Shown here piece after piece: positions 11,582 through 24,028 of a DNA stretch of 64,000 nt. The notes beneath the pieces were generated by a model, which made no database searches, had not been told where the DNA came from, and worked only from the letters and a program-made list of their open reading frames with translations. Both the position numbers and the translations under genes were made by a program. Each line of letters begins with the position of its first letter. Position 1 is the first letter of the stretch. Source of the stretch: Agapanthus africanus (taxonomy: Eukaryota > Streptophyta > Magnoliopsida > Asparagales > Amaryllidaceae); the NCBI GenBank assembly GCA_030015575.1, contig CM057340.1, forward strand, positions 753,431,632 through 753,495,631, written 5' to 3'.

Positions 11582-12357
11582 ATTGCGCTCACATGGCTCA
11601 CACATGAGTGCAGCGGTGGCACCTTTTCCACCGTTTGATCTTCTTGGAAGTTGAACTGTTTTCCTGTGCCTATAAGTAGGGCCTTTGGCCCTTGAGATGA
11701 CTGTTGTTCATCTTCCCTAACCCTCTTTTTTCTCTGAGAATTTAATTCTCTTTGCAGAGCTCGGATGTATGTCTAAAGAAACTCTTTTAGAGTCAAAATT
11801 CTATCAAAATTTGGTAAGAATTATGACTAAACTCTTGAAGGAATCTTTTCATATTTTAGGATTTTAACCCATTAACAGAGTTTTGCTCTTCTCTTGAAAC
11901 GATCTCTTAGAGATCTCAAAAGAAAAAAAGAAAACTTTTTTTACTTGAGTAGATCGTAGATCTCAAAGATCTTTTAGGGTTTTACCCTGTTAGAAAGCTT
12001 TGCTTTTGAGGGTTTTGGGATGTTATCCTATTGTTCTACAGAGCATGGCTCTGAAAAATTCTGGGAATTTTATTCCTTCTCTAATTTTCTTAACAGATTT
12101 GAAATCTGTTTGCAGAACACAGTTCTCGAGGGAGTTTAACTCCCGAGTCCAATGATGTTTTCTCATTAACTAAGAATCCTTTTGGATTCAATTTTTAATG
12201 AGTGACTGCCCCATCATTGATAGGGTGTCATCTTGATTTTGTGGGGCCTCTGCCCCCCTTTTTTAACTGTGGTGCAGTACAATTTTAAGTGACAAAGAAT
12301 GTTAAGGCCTTAATCATCGTGTCGATACCTGACACTTCCCTTTTTTTTGCAGGTACT
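11582..12357 (+). promoter_or_regulatory. Antisense promoter and 5' UTR of the T1 cargo gene
   Basis: A TATA box (CCTATAAGTAGGGCC, TATA at 11671) lies about 90 bp from the polypurine tract and faces the cargo gene. T2 has the equivalent CCTATAAATAGGACC at 46157-46151 with the same distance. The following leader is packed with short inverted repeats such as GAGAATTTAATTCTC. It ends in a strong 3' splice site: a T run followed by GCAG at 12341-12352, then 5 nt, then ATG at 12358. A 5'-UTR intron is therefore likely. I cannot place its donor. Confidence 0.7.
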
Positions 12358-15300
12358 ATGGCTTCCAATTCTTCTTTTCCCTTCGTACGTTCGGAAAGCG
12401 CTTTCGCTGACGCACCCGTAGATCGGGAAGTCTTGGCTCTTATTAAGGATCATGACCCAGAGCAAAATTCTCTTCATCTGTGGGGGTCATGGTATAGTCA
12501 TATTATTCGGGGTCGGCGCAGTTTTTCTTGTGCAGCATCTTCAGAGCCAATCCCAGCGATTCATTACGCTGATCCGCCTCAAGTGACTTACACCGTAGAA
12601 GAGATTAACTGGACCTCAAAAGGTTGTCTTCAGCCTTCCATAGCGTCGATACCCGTACAGCCACCGATGGCCTTGGACATTTTGGGGTGACACATATGGT
12701 AAGGAGAGTCGCGTCCTTAGGGGCAAGTTTATATGATAGGATTGACGCCCCGTCATTCGGCCGGCTATCTACAGTGGGCCCGGTATATCCTGTCGGTCAA
12801 GAAGTCGCTGCTATTAAAGACCGGGTTGTACCCCGCAATCTACGCGTCTCTCTTTCATTACTACGCCCCCATGTGTGGATGATCAAGTTTTTTTTAGAAC
12901 AATGGAACATTCCGACCCATACCTTTCTTTTATCAAATTGGGAAGTTTCGATTTCATTGGAAGAGTTCGCGAAGATCTCCGTCTTACCCGTCAGAGGGGA
13001 GCACTATGAGGAGATACTTCCCCCCGATGAATACATCTTTGCCACTAAGTCAGTGGTAATAGGCCTTACCCCGGAGAACGCCGTTCAACATCAGTTCCCC
13101 AGCTTGATCAAGGTGTTGAACATGTACGAGAATTTATTCCTGGAGTCTGGCGGGTATGGGGTTAGCTTCGCAAATTTTATTGCCAGCTTTCTTCATCCGA
13201 AAGTTCTGTCTAAGCAGGCCGCGAAATTCGCTAAACTCGATGACCCGTTTGGATTTGGTTTAGATAACTTGCCGACGGCGGAAGCGGATCTAAAGAATTT
13301 CTTTATTCTGGACACTCCAGTTGTCCCCTTTGCGGAGATCGCTGCCCCGGGTGTTGACGAAGAGTCATTCTTTTTGGGGTTCATTGGCCTGTGGCTAAGT
13401 TGGTTCGCACTTCCGATGCACCCCCACTACATGAGGCCATCTGTTTTTTATCCGGCTCATCGCATCATCGCAGGGACGCGCGTGGCCGTTGGGATCGCAG
13501 GGTTAGCTCATCTATACCACGGCCTGAGTTTAGCAGCTGACACTACTCAGCCGAGGGTAAACCCCGTGTATCTCCCATTGCATTACTACAAATCATGGAT
13601 CGAGATACACGTGATGGGTGCCTTTGGTGTTCATAAACGACCCCGATTCTACAAAAGCTACAACTTCCCCTGGGTCATGCATCTAGTTGACGCTTCTGCT
13701 CCAGACCCGTCACAGCGAGAGGCTCGACGATTACTCCTTCGACCACACATGGTTGGGGACAGTATGACCTTTGTCGATAAAGTCTTGACTATCAGAAAAG
13801 AATCCACCAAGGTGGTCCAACCGTTGCACATACTTTTAAGGATGGGGCTTCTGCATTGAGGGCCCAGGAGGTCATGCACCTGTACTCTATCAGGCCGGAC
13901 TTCCTAGTGTTTAAACAGAACACCTCGGTTCTGTTCATGAGGTACAACCCGCACCTATTCGCTCAACAATTGGGTTATAATCAGGGTGTTCCTCTTGAGG
14001 CGTTTTTAGTCGAGCCGGTTGCTACGGAGAAGGGTATTCGCAGCGCGACACATCATTTTATGCGATTAAATACGGGGTCCCATTTCCTGGTCAGCGAGCC
14101 GAGCTATGTGCCGAAAGCTTCGAATGCTCACGTGGCGTGGTACCAGCACGCGACGTGTGCTGTTTTCAGGGAGGAGAGGCGGTTGTTACTCGATCACAAG
14201 GATTCCGTCCCAGCCGGCAATCCAGCAGTCCCTTTGAAGCGACGAGCAGCCATTTGCCCTTCTATAAGAGAAATCACTATGGCTATAGTCCCCCGAGCTT
14301 TTCCTGACAAGCTTCGGCCGGATGTTCCTGCGAGTGCGGTAGCCACGGCGTCCCCGGAATAGGGCATTGGTTCGGAGATCGGGACTCGCCATCCGAAGAG
14401 GCACGTCAAGCAAAAGCTTTTATCGTTGGTTGTTGGTGCCAGTTCGCAGAAAAAGAAATCTTTATTCTCTGCTGACGTCGTATTCGGCCAAGAGCCCCAT
14501 GCTCCCTACAGTGAGGGCTTGTGCAAATATGGCACCAATGAGAGTTTGTTTGACACGCCCACAACAGATAATGATCTTCAGACTGCCCTCGTAGCTTCCG
14601 AGTGACTGGCTCGCGAGGAAGCAGCGTTGGTCTCTATTGCAGAGTCGGGTATACTTCATTTACATGCTTCTGCATCTATACCTTCTCCCCTTATTATACT
14701 TTATTAACGCTCTCTTCTTTGACAGGCATTTATGCCGAAGAGGCTCTCGTGGATTCCCTCAAGACATTTGAGAAGGAAGAGAGGCTTCGCGCCACCTTGG
14801 GTCTTGGTATAATTCGCTTCACTACAACTTTGCTCTTTTAGTTCCTTCTATTCACGGTCTGACTCTTTTCTTTATCTTGCTGCAGGGTCTACCAAAACCC
14901 AGGTTGTTCCAAGTGTAATTCCAATCCCAGGCGGTGACGCAAAAAAGCTTCCAGAGCCACCGACTACAGCCGAGACCATCCCAAAGTCACCACAGGAGGC
15001 GTTATTGAAGCAGTCGATGATGGACGCCGTAGCGGATCCGGAGGCAGCGCTCGGTTTGGACGACGATGTCCCCCTGTCGGAAGGTTTAAAGAAGTCGGTT
15101 CCCACGGTTCAGGCTAAGAGGAAGCGCAAAAAGCATGCGACGAGGGACCGCAACACTGTATTGGTCGTGGGTGCAGGCTTAAGCAATGTTCCGCCTGCTG
15201 ACATTCTTTCGGTGGGCGTTCCTTCTGCCCTGTCTACTGCCCATAGACAGGTTGCGCGTGTAGCTCGTGAAGAAAGTGAACGACTACTTCAAGGTAGAAC

Positions 15301-16625
15301 AACACACGGTCCTTAATAACAGCTCATCCCCCCTTCTATTTATTTAACATACGCATTTTTATTTACAGGGCCAAATTCGGATGACGGCGTGACAGGTGAA
15401 GTGCCGGCAACTAAAGAGCATGAAGCATCCGATCTTTCTCTGGACTCTGGGACCATTCCAACTGCCGCTCTTTCCCCCTGTGGATCTTTGATATCGGCGG
15501 GTGACGCAAGCGTTACGGAAGCCCTTATCGAATCAGGTGATGAAGCTGTGGGCGTTGAATCTGCTCTCCCAATGGAAGCCGAAGAAACCATCACAGCTGG
15601 TGACGCTTCGGGCACGGTTTCGGTTTCTGACTTGTCAGGTATTCCTTGGGTTATTATCTTTGAGTTTTTTAATCCTGCTAAGCGTCTCTGATGATATTTC
15701 CTTTGTCTTGAGCATAGGGCAATAAACCCTGAAGTTGTACTGGCCAAAGAATTACCGTCGGCCGCTGCCTTGACTGTCACGGTTCCTTCTGTGCCTCCCC
15801 GAGTTTTGGAAGTTAAGGGTTTCTCATTTAGTTGCTTTATTGAAGATACCAATTTTCTTTGCCTTAACCATATATTGTCGCAACCTTGCAGGAGTGCACT
15901 TTGACCATTTGTACCAAGTACTACACCCGCACGTTTCCTTCCAATCGGAAGTCGTTCCCTCTTCCAGCAGTGGTCAAAATATTCTTTGTTTATCGTTTCT
16001 CCTTTTCGTCAGTAAATTCTTTGCTGATAAGCCTTCCTTATATTGACCCCGGTATCACAGTTCAAAGGAGGGAAAGAAGAAACAGCCAAGCTCGGAGCTC
16101 CCTGTTTTGCCACCTTCAACAGCTGGTACAGTAGATTTCGTCCCTCAGGTATTTTCTTTGTCTTTCAAGTTGAAATCTGACCGTAATTTATTTTGCAGCG
16201 ATTACAATGGCTTCAGCTTCTTTTGAGTCCCGTATTCCCATGCCCGCGGGGCCCTCGCTAAACGTCCATCTTCCAGGGGCACGGTGAATAGCCGGCGAAC
16301 GTTAAGCGAGTTTATCGAGGACCTTGACGCCGAGGCTCTCACCTCTGCTACAGATTTTCCCGACGAAGTCAATCCAATGCTGGCGACGCTCGTGAATTTC
16401 CACACTGAAGACCTCGTTGGTTCTTAGGTCGATTATTGCAGGAAGATCGAGGCTTGTCTGCATGAGATTGAGCTTAAGCGCCTCGCTTCTGAAGTATTAA
16501 CTTTGAAATCTCGACGAACCGCATGGATTGAGCAGAGCGTCGCTTTCATTCGATATTTTGAACAAGAGGTGACCTTGAGGCGAAAAAAGCATGAAACGGC
16601 TTCCGGCGAATCCGTCCAATTGTGC
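12358..16625 (+). pseudogene. T1 antisense cargo gene, plant mobile domain (PMD) protein, exons 1 to 8
   Basis: The start ATG at 12358 directly follows a splice acceptor. The first exon encodes an acidic N-terminus and then a PMD/aminotransferase-like domain of about 400 residues (12624-13858; for example LRPHVWMIKFFLEQWNI, SLEEFAKISVLPVRG). This domain is known from the plant silencing factors MAIN and MAIL1 and from transposons. The tail has acidic and basic segments and a coiled coil. Introns with GT...AG ends lie at 14649-14725, 14807-14885, 15294-15368, 15639-15717, 15812-15891 and 16149-16198, with one more probably ending at 16060. Several early junctions share phase 1. Frameshifts near 12615, 13850 and 15718, and stops at 14360, 14603 and around 16434, make this copy dead. 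The last exon is cut at 16626 by LTR L2 and resumes at 28743. The gene is antisense to T1 gag and integrase. Confidence 0.85.
14649..16198 (+). other. Cluster of short spliceosomal introns in the cargo gene
   Basis: Introns of 77, 79, 75, 79, 80 and 50 bp have GT at the left, a pyrimidine-rich stretch and AG at the right. The reading frame rejoins cleanly across the first three (all phase 1). The frame across the fourth is off by one, probably a mutation. Reverse transcription of the opposite-strand genomic RNA would not remove them, which explains their survival in a retroelement. Confidence 0.75.
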
Positions 16626-16828
16626 ACCCATGTTTACCGCCGGAAACCGGAAAGACGAACGTCTTCCCTGAATCTGGAGGCAGATGCTAATTGGTGCTAT
16701 CCGTCCACCTCTCCGAAGATGCCAAGTTGATTTATGGCACCGTGTATCGAAGGTTTAAACAGATGCGGCCGATATAGCAGACTTCGTCAGATTCCCCCTC
16801 ATTTGAGAGGGTTTTGATTGTGGGGTCA

Positions 16829-18553
16829 TGATTGAATGATTTTCCGTTGTGTAGTAGAGAAAATTGTATAGAAATCACAACCAAAAATTATTTGATCGCA
16901 ATCAATAACAGTGTCGAATGTAGCGCGCTAGTAAGTGCGGATCGTCCACAGGGAAAGTGTAATCGTTCGTGTTTCGAATTAGATGAATTGAAACTTTAAA
17001 GAAAAGAAAACAAAACAATTCATGATTTGTAATTGAATTTCAAGAATTAGAAAAATCTAGTCTAAATCACGAAACGATAGAATCAAGAATTGAGAATTTG
17101 TGTAGATTTCCAATCCAAATATCAAGAATCGAAATGAGGCTCGTAGGAATTGATCGGATCTATAGATGTGATAAAATCTAGCGATTACGTATTCTTATCC
17201 TTCGATGAATTGATACTAGATCGATGATTATCGACGAGAATTAGGGATTTCTAGTGAAACTAGGGTTTCAACATTTATCCCTTGTTCCTTCGTCGATATC
17301 ATTCACATTCTAGCCTCTAGTAAATTCAAGAATCGATCGTGGATCCCTAATTTCGAGCGATCACAATCAAGAAAGTATCGCAACGAAACTAGGTCGTCGA
17401 TTCTTCAATTTGCTAGGGTTTACAAAACTCATAAGACTTAAGAATCGTTTAAGTTTTGTTACATCATCATTCTATTGATCGTCTCGACTCCTTTACGAGC
17501 GGAGTTTTACTCAAACATCACAACAAGAATCACAATCACAAATTGAGATCAAATCATGATGCAAGAATTTAAAGAAAGTAAGATTAAAGAATTTCACCTT
17601 TTATTTATATCAACAATTCCGTTACAAATCGCTCAAGAACTACAAGAGGAAGAACTCGATCGTCGATTTGGCTTCGCTCGTCTCCTTGAGTCGCGGATCG
17701 GCTTGGATCACTTGCTCGATTGAAGATCGGCTCCGCTCCTAAAAGGTTGAAGGCTTCTCGCTTGAATGGTACTCGGGATCTTGAATTTGGAATTAGATTT
17801 AGAATTAGGGCTACAAGATGTGTCACTCAACTTGTAGATGGAATGGGGGGAATGATGAACTAATGATGAACAATCTCAACCCTTAGATCTAGGCTCCTTT
17901 TTATAGACCTCAAAACCCTAGATCTAGGATTTCAAATTTGAATTTTCCCTCCAAAAGTTTGTTAGCAAGAGATTTGAATTTCCCTCCAAAAGTTTGTTAA
18001 GGAGAGCCTTCTAGATGAGCCGCGTGGCAATTCTACAATGTTCTGGAAGCTTGGGCCTTTATTAGAGACACGTGTAAGAGAATTGAGGAACTAAAGTCAC
18101 CATAGCGCCGCAGTTCCGCGGCGCAAGCGAGCTCCCGCCGCGGATCCGCGGCGCTTTGTGAAGCCTTGGGGCTTGGGCTTTCTGTGATGATTTAGGGCTG
18201 ACTTTATGGGCTTTTTCTGATATATTGATTTTCCAAATGAGTCCCTGATCACTGTCAGATCTCTAGCCTTTGAGTTGGCGTAATTTTGATCAGCTCTTTT
18301 CCCAATTTTTAGCTCTGTTCCTGCAATTTCCTGCACAATTTCTCGAGACAAGAGTTGCGCTATACAAGAATGATGTGATGCCAAGATAAACAGTCAATTT
18401 CCCTTAAAGTGCCAGTTTTAAAGTCTAACACATGCATTCTGGTATTTCAGGGGTGTTTTCCTAAAATGTACAATATGAATACCGAACACTTCTAGATGAG
18501 TGCAAATGATAGGGAAATTGCCGTGTTAAAAATGCAATATTTTCGACTGATCA
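16829..18553 (-). repeat. 3' LTR of A1 (copy A)
   Basis: This 1725-bp LTR is followed on its internal side (18554 onward) by a polypurine tract. Minus-strand TATA candidates are TATAAAAAGG at 17905-17896 and GATATAAATAAAAGG near 17600-17615. The stretch at about 18104-18160 contains the perfect palindrome CCGCGGATCCGCGG. Short open frames in it recur in copy C because the LTR is duplicated, not because they are genes. Confidence 0.92.
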
Positions 18554-19978
18554 AATTCCCCCAAACTTATTTTTGGTCGTCTCGAGCGAACTGTTTTATT
18601 AAAAAGAGAAGGAGAAAATAAAGAAAGAGAAAAACTAACTAGCACACTTTCGTATGCAACACGATTGCACTGAGCACGTGCAACAAGCCTTTAAACCTCT
18701 AGGTGTCCCTAGTAGGAGAAGTGTTGTCTCCTGAGGGTTTTCAGAGGATTGCACCCACAAAATCCAATAATAAAAGGAAGACCGTGAATATTACATTTAA
18801 AGATAAGAATTGTAAAAGAAAGATTTTGAAAATTAGGGTTTCCAACTAAGCTAGCTTTTCGGTTGTCATGAGCCCTATCTTAATAGTCATGAAAAGATGT
18901 CAGAAATCACGTCATCCCTCAATAAAACATCGTCTTATTCTTCATTCCTATCTTTCTTCCAAACATCGATCATATCACCCTACGTGTGTGTAAAGAACAT
19001 CCCTACACCAGGAGAATTCAGTTCAAGATATCATAATCTTGCCCATCTGCCTCAGTACTTTTTAATTAATGAATATTATAATTGCTCACACACTTTCATG
19101 CGACCGTTAATACTTCTTGAGGTACTAACCGACCAATTACTCATGTGCTTGCTTATTTAGTGTATTTTTCTCGTCTTGCACCACCTAAGGCATAGCAGTG
19201 AATCCCAGACCAGTTGGCCTTAGGGCACTAGGTGAAGAGGCACCCTCGCTATATATTTTTTATTGCCCTTGGCGATAACAAAACCAGTGTCCATTTTTCT
19301 CACCATTTTATATTTTTTTTCATTTTTTTTTATTTCTTTCTTACTTTGGCTTTTAGACAAGAGCATTTCAAGGTATCCTCTACTATCCCGGGCTTCAAGA
19401 CGTGTGTAAGTGCGAATAGCAGGGTATCAACGTTCAAAATGTTTGGCTTCCAGAATAGGAACTATTTTTCAGACTTATTTTTATCCTCAGATTAGTGACT
19501 TCCTTCATCTTACTAACCCTCGGGACAACGGCTCATAACTACTTATTACTAGTTCGTATAAGAAAACTTCTAATTTTCTTGGTTTTCTTAAATTTTTCAA
19601 ATCTTTTGGATGTAATTTTTCACTATCTAAACTTTTATTATCTTATTTATGTACAAAAAAAAAAATTTTGAAAATTTTTAAAATTTTTTATAGGTTTTCA
19701 AAAATGTTTTGTGCTTATGCAAAGTATGATGCAAATGATGCGAAAATAAGCACAAACCTCCCCCAAACTTGTTTTCAACTGTGTCCTCACTGTTGCCATC
19801 TGCTAACTCTCAAAAAAACCTGTAAGCTTGGGAGGAATTTATTAGTGGGGGAAAAATATTTAAGTGAAGAACCTTCCCCAAACTTATTTTTGGCTCATCA
19901 TTTTGTAAAAATTTTCTTTTCAAGAGCCAGAAAAAATGCCCTCCCAAACTTGAGTTATGCAATGTTAATCTTTGAAAA
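18554..19978 (-). other. A1 3' noncoding region with repeated polypurine-tract motif
   Basis: No coding similarity is visible in this stretch. The minus strand carries AAGTTTGGGGGAATT next to the LTR (18554-18568), the functional polypurine tract. Copies of the same motif lie at 19757-19770, 19873-19885 and 19939-19951. T- and A-rich runs lie at about 19310-19350 and 19650-19690. Confidence 0.75.
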
Positions 19979-22918
19979 TCACATGAGGGGGTCAAAAATC
20001 ATTGGTCGATGCCAAGCTTTACAAAGACCGAACGTCAACACTAACCATTCAAAAATTTTATCAATGCAGTGCTCTGGTTGGTGGAAGAAGAAGTGGGGAA
20101 AGGGTAAGTGGTGGAATAGAATGTGTGTGCGTCTCATTTTGGAGAGACGATGCAGTGAATGTGATGGATTACTCGCATTCTTTTTATAGTTCAGAAGAAA
20201 GGGTGGAGGTTCAATTTCATTGATTGGGAGATGATTCATCTCAACACCCGTGTCATTCAAAAATGCGAGTTCATCAACGAAGATTTCCTCAAATGTTCCA
20301 TCAATACCCCGATGAATAATGTCATCACAAAGTGCGGGGTGATATTCAGACTCTAAGAACAGTTCATAATCAGTGTTAGTTGTTGACCCGGACAACTTGG
20401 TGGAAGAGTCCGTATGTGTATGATACTTAGTTGGGTCAAACAACAACGTATGAAAAGAGTCTAGATCGGTATCATGAGGCGGATCAAATTCGCTGCTGTC
20501 GACATCCATTAAGTCGACAGAACAGACCTGAGCAGTAGGTTCGGAGGGTACACTTCCCAACTTGTAAATATTCAGCTCTATTGACCTATTCCCGAAAGAT
20601 AGGGTCATAGAATCGTTACGACAGTTGATGATAGCGTTGGAAGTGGCCAAAAAGGGACGACCTAAAATCACCGGAATTTGATTCCGTGGGTTCGCTACAG
20701 GCTGTGTATCAATTACAATAAAGTCCACAGGGAATATAAATTCCCCGATTTTTATTAACACATCCTCCAGTTCACCCCTAGGTTTGGTGATTGATCGGTC
20801 AGCCATCTGGAGAGTGCAATGGGCTGGTTTCAACTCTCCGATTCCTCACTGCTCATAGACTGAGAAAGGAAGCAGGTTAACACTTGCGCCAAGGTCTAGT
20901 AGAGCACGGTTAATGTGTTTTTCCCCAATAGAAATAGAAATAGTAGGACAGCCAGGGTCCTTACGTTTCCGTAGTACTTGTTGGGGGAAAGCCGTATCTA
21001 CAGTCTTTGCCAAGAATATCTTCTTGGGCACTTGAGTCTTCCTCTTCCTAGTGCACAAGTTCTTAAGAGTTTTCGCATAGGACGGAACTTGTTGGATGGC
21101 ATCTAGGAGAGGGATGTTGATGTTAACTTGCTTAAACATGTCCATGATCTTCTCCATATGTGGACTCGATTTGTTAGCCCTTAACCGATTAGGATAAGGT
21201 GCTTTAGCAATAAGCGCTGGGTCCATCATAGGAGAAGGAAGTGTGTGTGGACCCGATCCCAGAATAGAAGTGGGGATCGTCTGAGGAGAACTAGAAGAGA
21301 TGGGCTGAGGTGGCGAGCCTTGTGGGAAACGAAGAATAGGCTAGCAAAAAAGTGGTGGGGTAGACGAGCTGGGGTCAGAATTAGAAGTAGAAGTGGAAGG
21401 AAAGGTCTCAGCCGGGGTATCATCGATAGATTTCTCAGTGTCATCAATCTCTTCCCCAACGTGATTGTCAAGCACTCTTCCAGATCTCAACGTGATTGCA
21501 TCCACATGATGTGAATAGCCAGGATTGGGTAAAAGTTGAGCTGGAAGTTTCCTTTTCTCTCTAGCACTCATTTCGGCTTTTAGTTGTGCAATTTGTGCTT
21601 CCATCGATTTGATATTCTCATTTTGAGAGATAATGATCTTCATCACATTCTCGATGGAAGATTTCAAACTTGCCGTCCCTTGGATGGATTGTTTCATGAA
21701 AGTATCCAAGGTTTGTGCTAGTGCAGAGGTATTATCTGTACCGGTCAATTGCAAAGAGTTTTCATGTGGTGCAAAAGTGTTGGCCGGATTTTGGAAGTTT
21801 TGTGATTGGAAGGGGTGCTGACTCAATTGAAGTGGTGGTTGCTGTTGTGGTGGAGGGACCCTTTGGAAATTGTTTTGGGTTGGAACCGTGTTTTGAGATT
21901 GTGATTGGTTCCAAGTAAAGTTAGGGTGATTCCTCCAACCCTGATTATATGTGGAAGAAGATGGATCGTTTCTAGGTCTTTGAAATGCGGCATTGGTATG
22001 CTCGTGACCTTGAAACGGAGAATTGCGTGGACATTCTTCCGTCAAATGAGAAGGATCAGAACAGCATCTACATACAGTTTTGGAGAGTGACATTTGATTT
22101 AGGACGGCGGCTAAAAATTTGTTTTCCATAGTCTCGAGTTTCTTATTTATAGCTGCAATGTCCACTCTAACTCCTATGGAAACTTCCGATTGGTTATTGC
22201 CAGCCCTAAACGATTGACTCACACCCTCCCACTGTAACGATTTTTCAGCGAAATCTTCTAAGAATTTCCAGGCTTCCCCATCATCTTTGGTCATGAAATT
22301 GCCTTGACACATTAATTCAAGGGTCTGTTTTGTGTTAGGATTAATGCCCTCATAAATGATTCGGCACAGATCCCATCTGGGGATTCCGTGATGTGGACAT
22401 TGAACTAACAGATCCTTAAAGCGTTCAAGACATTGTGAAAATGTTTCATTTGGAAGCTGGGTGAATTGACTGATTTCGCTACGAACTCGAGCTGTTTTAT
22501 GATTCGGGTAGAATTTCTTAAGGAATGCTTTGACGAATTCTTCCCAGTTTGAGATGGAATGTGCTGTAGTGTTATACAGCCACTTCTCGGCTATATCGCA
22601 CAAGGTGAATGGGAGAAGACGTAGACACATAGCATCCATTGAAAGCTATGAAGTACCCATCATAGCGCATACATTTTCAAATTTGGTGATAAACACAAAT
22701 GCGTCTTCAGACTCGAGACCGTGAAATTTTGGTAGAAGGTTGATGTACTGGGGTTTAATCTGAAAATTGTCCCCGTTGGCTGGTGGAATGGAAAGACGGG
22801 TGGAAAGAGGACCTCGTGTTGGATAGCACCTCTCTTGGAGAGAGATGCGAGGTGGATTCTGCGCACCAACGGACGGCGGCAGAGTAGTGGTAAAGAAGTT
22901 CGATGGAGACGGATCCAT
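19979..22918 (-). pseudogene. A1 gag-protease, Athila type
   Basis: This is one frame of about 979 codons with three in-frame stops (TAG 22648-22646, TAG 21343-21341, TGA 20848-20846) and no frameshift. The N-terminal part holds the capsid-like domain (WLYNTTAHSISNWEEF, then FLKKFYPN). Next come a zinc knuckle near 22030-22073 (CRCCSDPSHLTEEC), a Q/N/P-rich linker, a helical segment and the Athila-typical ITLRSGR near 21485-21505. The aspartic protease is seen as LLDLGASVNLLPFS near 20870-20905 and ILGRPFLATS near 20640. The C-terminal part to 19979 is not recognised. RT should follow in a complete element but does not. The codon-preserving decay (stops only) suggests a fairly recent active ancestor. 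The gene would supply capsid and protease. Confidence 0.9.
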
Positions 22919-24005
22919 CGATGTGGGTGTGGTGGTGGGTAAAGAAAAGGTATATGTAGAAATACCGACTTCGGAGTTGATCGGGGAGACGCAGACTTAA
23001 TGGGCACTAGAATCCCGTGTCCAGCCTATCTTGCACTAAAAAGGGTTAGTACAAATGGTGGCGTGACTTATAATTAGAGGAATGAATAAAGTGTGATTGG
23101 TGTTTGTTTTGAAAAGTGATACGGATTTTTCTGAAAAAATGATGCGATCACAACAAATGCAACAAGCAAAACCCTAATTCTATTGGTCATCTAGGTCAAA
23201 GCTCTAGACCGCTCCTAACTGCCAAAAGACAAGTCGCAGGATCAATCCTCCACTGCCTCTTTGTCCCCCTGTGGCCAGGTAAGTGCCAGGTAAGTGGGAA
23301 GGTACTCCACTACGTAAGTAGTGGGCCTAATTAATAACCACTAGCCTTAGACACACTTGCCTTAGACACCACAAAGAAACGCGGATAAGCAATGAATTAC
23401 CCACTGCCTTCTCTTGTCCTAAGTGAGCGCGACGGTCCTTAGAGTCATCTCTAGATCTTTTTTAGTTAATGAGGGTAAATGCGGATGCAAGTTTGTGGTT
23501 TTTGGGGGCTTAGGAAGGGTAATGAACTCCCCACCTAATCTGGATTTGGTCGTGCCCCTTAAATTCCGTATTAATATGCAAACAACCAAAAATCAAAACA
23601 CGCACAATTTATTTTGCTTTTGCGGCGCTGCGAATTTTGCAAAGAAACCTGCACAAATTGTCAATTGGAGCAGATTTAAGAAGGAGATAAGAAAGATTGA
23701 GATCACCTGAGAATTTTTACACAGAGAGGAAGCAAGCCCACCGCGTATCCGCGGCAAATGCACGCTAATGCCGCGGAAACGCGGTCTAATGATAGGATCC
23801 CTGCACAAAATTTTAGGAGACTGCTTCTATTGCTCCCCTTGGCTCTTTGGAATATGCAGAAAAAAATTTCCACAGCTCCACAAGTTCCAGATTTCCTCGC
23901 AACAAATCACAACAACTCGTATTAGTGTTTGCGCGAATTTTGATCTAAAAATTATAATAGAATAAATCTTTCAACTCAAATTTCAAAAAACGAATAATTA
24001 GCGCA
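22919..24005 (-). other. A1 leader
   Basis: This long untranslated leader of about 1.1 kb lies between the primer site and gag. I see no gene. It contains GC-rich segments with CCGCGG near 23740-23785, like those in the LTR. Confidence 0.6.
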
Positions 24006-24026
24006 CAATCCCCGGCAACGGCGCCA
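24006..24026 (-). other. A1 primer binding site, tRNA-Asp
   Basis: The minus strand reads TGGCGCCGTTGCCGGGGATT, complementary to the 3' end of plant tRNA-Asp(GUC) including CCA. Two bases (AA) separate it from the LTR end. The adjacent tRNA copy at 24571-24642 confirms the primer identity. Confidence 0.93.
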
Positions 24027-24028
24027 TT

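Noticed and set aside
12358..16625. The PMD gene as an ordinary host gene
   Set aside because: It sits between the T1 polypurine tract and T1 3' repeats in antisense, with a promoter arrangement shared by T2, so it is element cargo.
17605..17826. 73-codon minus-strand frame, nearly identical to one at 25422-25643
   Set aside because: Both lie at the same place in the two A1 LTRs. The conservation reflects LTR duplication, and there is no recognisable protein.
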